Position numbers and translations under genes: made by a program | Assembly (NCBI GenBank): GCA_000320545.1 | Contig: ADNK01002970.1 | Location: 34,466 to 98,465 of the forward strand | Source: Bigelowiella natans CCMP2755 | Taxonomy: Eukaryota > Cercozoa > Chlorarachniophyceae | Direction: 5' to 3' | DNA length: 64,000 bases | Notes under the pieces: model-generated | The model's input: only the letters and a program-made list of their open reading frames with translations | What the model was told of the DNA's origin: nothing | Database searches by the model: none | Shown: one piece after another, positions 38,130 through 47,300 of the stretch | Numbering within the stretch: position 1 is the stretch's first letter | How the letters are laid out: each line of letters opens with the position of its first letter

Positions 38130-39330
38130 AGACAGGTTAGGCATGCATGTCTTCCATGCTGTAGCAATTTTTCTCCTCAACGCCGCACATCACTCATTAC
38201 GTGTCGAAAACATGCCATACGCACGCTCGCGTCCCTATGTGTTTATCCAGTGCAGTGACATTCCTAGATTAGATGATGGACACAACACACTAGTGCACGC
38301 AATGACAGTTGGATAGGCAGTGGCACGCAAACACAACAAGAGAACGCTCTTGCGCCCAAAGCAAAGCCGATTGTGAAAAGGTGATCGTCGAAACGCGAAT
38401 TTTTGGCGTGTTGCCAAGTTGTTTTGTCATGTCCACTGCATGAGCTGCCGAGCGCAATCGATGTGAGCGCGAAACCGGCGCTGCTAGGCTGCTGCAATCG
38501 TCAGGAGCGTCATGTGACAACTCAACACGATGCAAACCAACATATGCAACATTAGCGCTGTAGCCGCTGCATTGCACAGCTACATTAGGATGACCATTGA
38601 AAAAATTTAATTCTTCATTGCATCCGTCTCATGAACATGACGAGATGCGTGACGTTTGCGTTCACAAATTTCACGGTGATTGCACCTTGATGGCACGCAG
38701 AAAAGTCAAATTGCAAGCATTGCTGCGTTCACGTGTTCTTCCAGTCCAGTGGAGTCTTCGAAGTGGTGCGCACTTTGCACTTTGCAAACGGTCGTGTTTC
38801 ACATCATTCGAACTCAAAGGTGTCACGTGTTGACTGCAACTTCTCCCATGTGGTTCTGGCGCACATGGTTTTGATCAATGCTCATGATTTGTTCAATTTT
38901 CACTGTTCAATGTTCAGCTTCGCTTGCATCACATCGCTGTGTCGCACTTGTGTTGCAGACGGTGACTTCGAAAGGGTCAACGATGCACCCCTCAGACATG
39001 TCTGTGTTTGACGTCATGACGTTGCCGTTGTCTTTTTGGCTCCAATGTGTTTGGACAGGGCAGCAGGAACCAGAAGTGAAGTTGTCTTCGTTTGGATCCT
39101 TCTGCCTGTTTTTCTGTTTTGCACCTTGCCTGGCCTTTTTCCAGCCTGCTAGGCAGCTGCCTTCCTGCTTTTGGCGCAACGTGACGCGTGCATGCTGGCA
39201 CGATGCACATCACATCCCTGTGTCCATCATTGCGATCAAAGCCTCTGTGCATCATGGACACGTGACACGATGCACATCCCACACGTGATCTGGATGATGT
39301 CACTTGCACACGTTGTCCATTGTGCCAGTG
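38130..39330. other. Palindromic-word and CATTG/CACGTG-rich repeat-like DNA
   Basis: Sequence composition changes abruptly here to more balanced base content, with frequent TGCACG, CACGTG, CATGTC and TGTGTTG words. Overlapping short ORFs on both strands have no family signature. Confidence 0.5.
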
Positions 39331-40350
39331 TGGGCTTCAATGGCCACACGCCAGCCCTTCTCGCAATTTCACCAAACTGGCAATGAACGATGAACAATGA
39401 ACAAAGCGTTGATCAAATCTGCACGCGTCAGAACCACATGGGAGACAGCCAGACAGGCGTTTGCAAAAACCAGCTGACAACCCATTTGAGGAAGCTGACA
39501 TGATGAGTTGAGGCCAGGTGAACAGTCTGTCATTCTTTGGCACAGTTGGAATGTGTCCAGGTTGCAACTGAAACCAGTGATCGAAGCCAGACAGGACAGA
39601 ACCACGAAGAAAAAGCTGAGAGCATTGCGACGGGGAAAAAATGGATTGGCGAACAGCAGCAAAGTCATCCAGCAGGACAATGGCTCGACGGAAAGCCCTG
39701 TCGATTTCTTTGTCTGTCGAAGGAACACCAGAGCTGGCCCCCAGAGCAAGGCAGAGCTTTTCACGTGAAGACATGGCTGAGAAGGCACGCAAAGTGATGA
39801 CGTTGTCATTGGAATCAGCACGATGGCGAGACACGAGGTGCCGCACCCTGTTCCAAAATCGGTCTCTGATGGCAGACGTTCCTTGACAGGAGAACAAGAG
39901 GTGTTGCAGCCCTCGTGAGGCTCCAAAGCGAAGAACCTGGCCGTGTTGTGACGCCACCACAAGGCACCACAACGGGCTTGAAGTTTGAGGGACACACCAC
40001 GTCTGTCATGCCATTCATCAAGGTGCTTGGGGCAGCAAAGGTGGGCTTGTTTGCCAACTTCCCCAGAGCTCCATGCACGCAACTTGGAAATCGGCTCCCA
40101 TGAGCGAACCTCCAAACAATGAACAATGAACAATGAACAATGATGAAGAACCACACTTCCAAAATGCAACAAGACACTTGCAGTGTGCGAAACGCAGTGC
40201 CTCGAACCAACTTTGGTGAGGACTGTCTGGTGAAACCAAAAGGAATGAAGAGTGGCATTGCAGCCACTCCTCCGTTCCTAGTTTCATTGTTTTCAGTGCC
40301 AACTTCAGGATCACGCATCCCCAAATCCTGTTGTGATGGTTTGCTCATGC
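39331..40350 (-). pseudogene. Probable remnant of a non-LTR (LINE-like) retrotransposon 3' end
   Basis: On the minus strand the frame from 39972 down contains LQHLLFSCQGTSAIRDRFWN followed by a helical stretch (SAMSSREKLCLALGA). This resembles the Cys-poor zinc-like tail and C-terminus found after the reverse transcriptase of LINE polyproteins (HLLFxC...RxxFW). Neighbouring frames continue the similarity upstream, so the copy is frameshifted. It carries TTCATTG heptamer runs at 39382-39403 and 40107-40141, typical of LINE tails. No RT core (YxDD) was found nearby. The assignment is tentative. Confidence 0.35.
39382..39420 (-). repeat. Heptamer (TTCATTG)n tail with adjoining conserved sequence
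   Basis: On the minus strand GATCAACGCTTT is followed by TTCATTG-type heptamers. The same arrangement occurs at 41108-41150. Another heptamer run without that leader is at 40107-40141, and a variant (TTCAATG)n is at 50389-50416. Confidence 0.7.
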
Positions 40351-40429
40351 TTGGAGATCACCAAGCAAGAACACCACATCTGCGAACCCCAAGAAAACAA
40401 TCCCATGGACCACACCTTCATGGTCTGCT

Positions 40430-41107
40430 TCATGCCCACCACAACATCCCCAGCTTTTGCGGAGACATTGCCCTCAATGGAAGGCATGAAGATGGAGGAA
40501 GATGCACTCTTCGTTCCTAGTCCATTTGGACAGCGAGCTTCGCAATGACCACAACATCCCCGGCTTTTGCGGACACTGGCTTCACGCCAACCACAACATC
40601 CCCGGCCCAATGGAGACATTGCCTGGAGGGCACAAAGTTTGAGGAGGACACCTTCATCCTGACGGGATTCATCCGGGGTGAACATTGGATGCAGATCCGA
40701 AAATCCTTCGTTTGGCATCCAATTCTCCGGTGGCCTGCCCCACCGGTGAACAGGAATGTGGTGCAGGGATGAGGGGAAAAGCCACCCTCGTGACCGAAAA
40801 ACCCACCACCCAGTGCCATTTCGGCGAATGTGACTTTGAATCTTGAATGCAGATCCACACATCCTTCATTTGGCTACCGAGTCACCGGTGGCTGGGGCGA
40901 CAAGTCTGTCTACCCCACCAGTGACCAGGAATGTGGTTCAGGGGTAGGAGGTGATCAACCCCCCGCCCATTGCCGCATCACACCAATTTTTTTCCGAATG
41001 TGACTTTGAATCTTGAATGCAGATCCACACGTCCTTAGTCTGGCTGCCTTGTCACCGGTGGCTGGGGCGACATGTCTGTCCATCCCACCGGTGTCCAGGA
41101 ATGTGGT
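40430..41107. repeat. Degenerate tandem repeats, including about 170-bp units
   Basis: A block starting GAATGTGACTTTGAATCTTG at 40826 recurs at 40996 (period 170), each followed by ATGCAGATCCACAC and a CACCGGTGG-containing segment. A diverged third unit precedes them at about 40680. Upstream, ACCACAACATCCCC recurs at about 40439, 40547 and 40588 followed by related sequence. Both strands give ORFs that are by-products of the repeats. Confidence 0.75.
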
Positions 41108-41242
41108 TCGAACAATGAACAATGAACAATGAAGAAAGCGTTGATCAAAAACTGCATGCGCCAGAGACACCGCAAACTGGGCAAACTAAACGTTTTATCT
41201 AGTTTATTTAGGTGTCGCATTTTCATTGTCGCAGTTGACAGA

Positions 41243-43196
41243 ATGGAGGTGAATTTCGGGAAAGCGGGTGAGAAGGATCAAAGATCCGATCTATCGTAGA
41301 TAACTCGGTCTGCTCTGCAGATGTCCACAGAAGTTAGCCTCACGGGAGGTAAAAGCGATGGAGGAGCGGATTGTGATGATAATGATGATGATGATGATCA
41401 TGATGATCATGATGATCATGTTCTGACTCTGATCGTGTAGATCATCGGGGGCATGTAGAAACAATGCAGGTTTTGGCCATTGTTACTAACAGCTTCATCT
41501 CGCATCAGACGAAAAAAAGAACGAGTCTTTTGTCGAGGAGGTGCTCGATGGTCTCATTTACCCAAACAATGACCGCGCGGAGAGTGACATTTGGGAACGT
41601 TTGTTCGAACGATTCAAAGGATGGGAGCGGTCAGACAAAGAAACTGAAAAGATTAGGAAGTTGAGGGATGCCAGGAAGAAGCCCCGAAGAGGAAAGCGAA
41701 CAGACAAAGAAGCAACAAGAGAGAATATTAGGGGATATGAGCCTTGCTATGAAACAGAGGAAATCCACAAAAAACGGCGTCTTCTCAAAAAGTTTGGCTG
41801 CTCAAGCATCCATGAGCTCCTGTCCAAAGTCTTCAAAGACTTAGTTGTCACGTTGAAGCGGGGGAAAGGAAAGGAAGGCCCGAGGGTATTTCACTTTCTA
41901 AAACCAACGTCTGATACTATATGTCAGCAAAATCGAGATCTTGTGAAAGAAGCCCTTAAAAAAACTGCAGTTATAGGAAAGTCAGCAACACCAAAGCAGC
42001 TATGGGATAAGATCCTACCCTCCATTGGTATTAATAATAAGAATACACCTGTCGCAACACGAACCGAATTTCTGCGGGAGAAGTTAGGTACCTCATTTGG
42101 CTTCAAGAAAGTAGACCTGCTGCTTTCTGCGTTATATGACATGGAAGATATTTCATTTGTCAAGACTGAAAAAGGCAAAGTTATTCGCTTTGAGGAGGCT
42201 GTGAACCCTCAGGATCAGGTTCGCCATTCGCTCAACGCACATGTAGCTGGGAAAGTATTTACCGCTGATAAAGCCTGGAAAGCTATCGACAGGTGTGCAT
42301 TTATGGTGGCTGGAGGTAAAGTTAATATTTCAAGTGCTAATCGTCGGGACCGAAATAGTGTAATTAAGGCTCAACTTGGCATCTACGCGGCAAATCTGAA
42401 GACAGTGATTAAGACCGCGTACGGTGAAGATTTTGAGAAATTAATGCAACTCAACACAAGGAAACGGAAGAGAAGCCAGAAAGGCGGATCTATGAATGCA
42501 TACCCCCCCGCCCCGCCTGTTCTGTACTGGATCAAATTGAAAGATGGATCGGGGCCACCACCACCGAAGCCTAAGCCTAAGCCCGGAAGTGATGATGATT
42601 CTGGCAAAAAAGGCAGGAAAGGAAAACTTTCTCTAAGAGCTGACAAACCTCGCGGGAAGAAGGAATCAGAGAAGAAACCCGACCAGAAGCGGACGAAAAA
42701 CCAGTGTGAATTTTCATTCCGTGTCGATAATGCAGATGAGAAGACAGCTCTCCATATCCTTGCCAAGAATGCGGAACCAGATGCAGATTTCAAGTTCATG
42801 GGTAAGGCTGGATATGCTAAGAAAGCAGGTGCTGTGATGGAAAGGAGGGGGAACGTGGTGAAAATATCCGTTGACGTCAACCGCAAAGACGTTCCACATC
42901 TTCAAGAACAGCTAAAAGATGAATGCAAGGCTACAGACTTCAAGGCGTTGGGCAAGGAAGTAGGAGTGAAGAAGGCTAAAAATTTTTACAACAAGCGGAA
43001 TGATGACATTAACCCGGAAGAGGCTACGGACACTTCCAAAAAAAAAACGGTGCACGAGAGGAGGAAGGAGAAGGAAGAAGCGGAAACGAAGAGAAAAAAG
43101 GAGGAGAAAAGACAAGATTGGCAGAAGAGCAAGAATAAGAATAAAGGAGCGAAGAGGCAGAAGAAGGGGAGAGGACAAGATAAAAGAAAACGATGA
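41243..43196 (+). CDS. Lys/Arg-rich orphan protein, two exons, possible LOTUS-like helices
   Basis: Exon 1 is 41243-41267 (ATG, MEVNFGKA), donor GTGAG. The intron is 41268-41508, with a TTACTAAC branch motif ending 18 bases before the AG. Exon 2 is 41509-43196. The phase closes (G|AC), giving 570 residues. The long exon contains no upstream ATG, so this splice is the simplest start. The product is strongly basic (KKPRRGKR, TRKRKRSQK, final KRQKKGRGQDKRKR), with a PPPPKPKPKPG linker near residue 355 and a Glu/Lys coiled tail. Segments around LLKKFGCSSIHELLSKVF and FGFKKVDLLLSALYDMEDIS resemble the helix pattern of OST-HTH/LOTUS RNA-binding domains, but this is weak. It lies 787 bases upstream of the retrotransposon and is not part of it. 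A nucleic-acid-binding nuclear role is an inference. Confidence 0.65.
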
Positions 43197-43982
43197 AGTT
43201 GGAGCAAAACAATTAGGAAGGTGAAAACGACAGATGAAAGAAAGTCTGCAAGAAATGAGGAGAACGCAGCATAACTAGATGAAGCATTCTGAGAGGAAAT
43301 GGATCCAAAGATGCTCAATTGCTCCATGCTCGTACGCACAACAAGACAGTGGACACAACTCTAGAACTAGACAACGCATCACGTGTAGATGTGACATGCG
43401 GTCCGTTCGCACAATGCTTGCGCGCTGTTTTTTTTGGTTGAGCAAGAGACACGTGTGCACTTGTGCACACTTGGTCCCTTAGTCTTGCCTTGTGCCCATG
43501 CCTAAAAAACATTTTGAGTGCACATGGCCATTCACAACTCCACGTCTAGACGTGCATCAACCAAATGCATGCAGATGTGCTTGTGCACACAATGGTGGAT
43601 CGGATGTTGCGAATCTTGCATGAAGAAGACGTCGTTGACTTTGTTCAGGACGATTGTGCCCCAACGCACGCAACGTTCATGAGACCCATTTTTTTGGGAG
43701 GCGTTGCTGCAACATGACATGGCACATTGGCATGCAGAAGGATCTTGCGCTGCAGAACCATTTGTGATGCACACATGAATGCATGTGCACTCATGTGCCA
43801 ACACGTGCAATGTGGCAAACATCGTTTCATTGAATCTCCTCTGTCGCATTTTTCGAGAGCCTGACGAGTGTGAGCAAACTAGCAAAGCATTTGATCGACA
43901 AGAACGTGTTGTTGTGCAGGTGCAATGTTTGCTACGATGAGTTCGACACGCTCTTTTCAACTCAAGTGCAGCTCCGCATGCA
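43197..43982. other. Palindromic-word spacer hosting the retrotransposon (left flank)
   Basis: Dense in CACGTG, TCTAGA, TGCATGC and CACGTCTAGACGTG words, with no supported gene. It continues at 49699-50260 on the other side of the insertion, so the element landed inside one such block. Confidence 0.6.
43979..43982. repeat. Target-site duplication TGCA (left copy)
   Basis: TGCA precedes the left LTR and is repeated directly after the right LTR at 49699-49702. A 5-bp duplication does not fit (ATGCA versus TGCAC). Confidence 0.75.
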
Positions 43983-44308
43983 TGTAGCGCGTACCACTAC
44001 GCGGGCACAAGTCACGTGCGACAACAAAGGGGTTGTCGCGGATATAGAATATAGATAACGTAGATATTAATACAGCATAGGCACGTGGGTTCCGGCGGGA
44101 CTCATGGCAGCACACCGGAAGTGTGCTGCCCCACGTGCGGCGGCATTCGCGAAAGCTTCGCGAATGATTACGCAGTGCACGATTTAATAAAAATATAATC
44201 TTTAATAAAAATAAACACAACTCTTCAAAAGGAAGCAAACGTGCCTTTCCCCCCCCCTGCCTACTTGTGCACGTAGCGCCTCGGCCTGTGAACACCTTAC
44301 GCGCAACA
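43983..44308 (+). repeat. Left LTR
   Basis: Starts TGTAGCGCGTACC and ends TTACGCGCAACA. It contains two perfect hairpins: GGCAGCACAC/GTGTGCTGCC around CGGAA (44106-44130) and ATTCGCGAA/TTCGCGAAT around AGC (44145-44165). Two AATAAAAATA motifs follow and could serve as polyadenylation signals. Confidence 0.95.
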
Positions 44309-44313
44309 ACCTT

Positions 44314-44330
44314 TGGCTTCCACACACGGG
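44314..44330 (+). promoter_or_regulatory. Candidate primer-binding site
   Basis: TGGCTTCCACACACGGG begins five bases after the left LTR. TGG complements a tRNA CCA end. The matching tRNA is not identified, so this is only a positional candidate. Confidence 0.35.
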
Positions 44331-44347
44331 AAACGATTTGACTAACA

Positions 44348-47300
44348 ATGTCACAGCAGCTAGAAGAACAGCAGGACTTTGGCTCGCAGGCCGTGCAAGG
44401 GCACGAGCAGAAACAGGAAAGGAAGGGCGATACGGACGCTAAGGAAGGAGGAGGAACACCTCCACAGGCACCGCCGGGACCAGCACCCGGGATTAAGAAA
44501 GCAGATGCAGCAGCAGAGGCACTGGAGAACTTCTACGAGGCGGACGACGAGGACGTGGCCGCCGAAAGCAAGAAGGTCGTAATGGCATTACGAGCCTTGC
44601 GACCCAGGGCGAGCAACTACGCCAAACTGAAAGTATCGATAGAATACAAGTATCAGACACATGATGTTTGGGCAGCTATCATGCAGGACATCATGGATTA
44701 CGAAGCAGACTTACCTCCAGAGTGGGCAGCTTTGTTTAGGAACGACGGGGGTCTGGGCGCCTCGCGGGGGACGACCCAGAGCACCGTCAAGCAGCAGCAG
44801 CCGGTACAGCGGAACACCCAGTTCATGTCTGTTAAAACAGCACCGGTTATGATAACGAAATACAACGGGAAAAGAGGTGAGGCAAGGAGGTGGTGGAAGA
44901 ACGCTAGGAGTATACTCTGTGACTTTACCCCTAACCCCACCGAAAACGACAAGCTCAAATGGCTAGCTATAATAAAGCAAGCCATGGACCTTTACGAGAC
45001 AGGCAGGACCCGGATCAGGCAGCTAGAGAAAATACACACTACAGTTAGTGGGCTACGAGACGTTGAGGCGATAATGAAGGCTTTTGTAAATGAACAGGAT
45101 GCTAACTCCCTACCCCAGGCTATTAGAAAATACAGAGCAATGATGCAGCATGAGAGAGAACCTGTTAGAGACTTTGCCACGCGCTTCCAGGATATGATCG
45201 ACGAACTACATGATTTTAATTACAACACAGGTGATGATCAGGCAAGGTTTGAAGAGTTCAAGTTAAAGATAAAGGAATCCACTTACGTTACGGAGAAAGG
45301 CTACACCACGATGGAGGCAGCAGTGCAGGCTATATCCCTACGCGAGCAGGAGCAGGACCGCAAGTTTACCAGCCCTAAGGTACCTGGCATAGGAAACATT
45401 AACGCTATTAAGCCGCAGCGAGACTGGTACAAGGACAGGGAAGGTAACCGACGTTGCGGATACTGCTCACGTAAAGGGAAACACACCGCTAAAGACTGCA
45501 GAGACAGGAAAGAAGGACGACCCAGGATGACGATCAGGCAGCTCAACGAACACTACGAGAAGTTAAAGAGAAAGAAAGGCAGAGGACAAGGATATAACAA
45601 CAGCAAATGGCAAGGCAGCAACAACGGGAAGAACAATAAATATAAGAACAAAAAGCAGAACAGTATCAATGCTATACAGCAGCAGATAAACGGAATATTA
45701 GATCACCTTAAGCAGGCGCCGACGAAGACAGCAGTACCAGCAACGCAGGACCAAGACAAGCCCATGACCCTAGACGACATAAAGAACTTAGGAGTATGCA
45801 ACATTAATGACGAAGACGCTAACAGGACTATCAAAGTTGCTATGACCAAGGTTAAAGTTAAAGACAGCTACGGAGACTACAAGAAACTACCTGCCCTTTG
45901 GGATAGTGGCAGCATGCCGAAGTCCTTCATAAGCCTAAGCACAGTAAGAAGGTTAGGACTATTGGATCAAGTGACTAAGAAAGAACGTAAATATGCTCAA
46001 GCAGACGGAAGCTCTTCCATGAAGACCGTCGGTGAGCTAATGCTAAAGCTACAGATACCTGGCAGCGACGCGGAGACCCAAATCAAGACCCGAGTAGCCA
46101 TGACTTTATCCATGGAACTACTCCTCGGACAGGATGCCCTAGAAAAATTAGGGGGGATCATATCATTCTACAATCACAAGATATACTTTGCTAAGTTGCC
46201 AAAGAAGTCAGGCAGGACCATCAGCCAGAACATGATACGGCTTGACGAGTGGACCTCTGAGTCAAGCGTTAATGCGTTAGAGTTTATGGACCTAGCGGAC
46301 AACAAGCTACCTACACCTACCGAGCTACGGAAGAAGAACCCCGGCAAGACCATCCGACAGATAACGGAGCTACTGGACAAGACCCCCCCAGCTGATGATT
46401 GGGATATCGACAAAGGCAAAAAGTACATTAATAAAATATTAAACGAGAAGTACTCTGACATCACCAAGCCGACGACGAAGCCCTCCAGCAAGCTTACCCC
46501 AGTAAAGATCGAGCTAAAGAAGGGATACGAAGAGTGCATCATCAATGACCCAGAACATAGGCGACCGGAAGCGGACTGGGAAAAGATAGAGTGGCAGATC
46601 AATGAATGGGCAAAGGAAGGGAAGATAGAGCCAAGCAACTCACCATGGAACGTGAGACATGTGCTAGCTAAGAAACCTACTTACCCTTTCTTCCGCCTGG
46701 CGCACAACTTCATCCGCCACAACCGAGTAATAAAGAGGATCCAGACACCTACACCAAGGATAGATGACGTTATTGAACACGTCATAGGATACAAATACTA
46801 CTCTTCCCTAGATAAAAATGAATCATACATGCAGACACCCATCCACAAAACCTCCCGCCCCATTACCGCGTTCTCCAGCAGGCACAGGAAGTGGCACTTC
46901 GTCGTATTCCCTTACGGCCTAAGCATATCAGGGGATGCGTTCAGTAGTCAGAACTACAGGGCATACACACATGATGGGATGGCGTCTGTGTTGTGGGTGT
47001 TTGTGTTTGTGTATGTGGATGATGACATAATATGTACCAACACAGTCGTCGCTCAGATCTTCCTCCTGGAAAATATATTTATTAGGTTTGCACACTTCGG
47101 TTTTACTATTAGACTGCAGAAGTGTACATTCCTAGCTACAAGAATCAAGTGGTGTGGATATTACCTGGAGCAAGGCCGCATCACCCCAAACCCCGAGAAA
47201 GTAGCAGCACTACAGCAAGCCCCTAAACCTAAGAATGCAAAGGAGTTAAAGTCATTCTTGCAGACTGCAGCTTGGATACTACGTAGGTTCTCCCCTACCT

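Noticed and set aside
38235-39309. Several 60-136-codon ORFs on both strands
   Set aside because: They overlap on both strands with no conserved motif; the base composition, not coding, explains the lack of stops.
41541-43196. Starting the orphan protein at the GTG at 41541
   Set aside because: No ATG fits there, and an upstream exon with matching phase and a clear branch point supplies an ATG.
43979-43983. 5-bp target duplication for the LTR element
   Set aside because: Flanks are ATGCA and TGCAC; only TGCA is shared.
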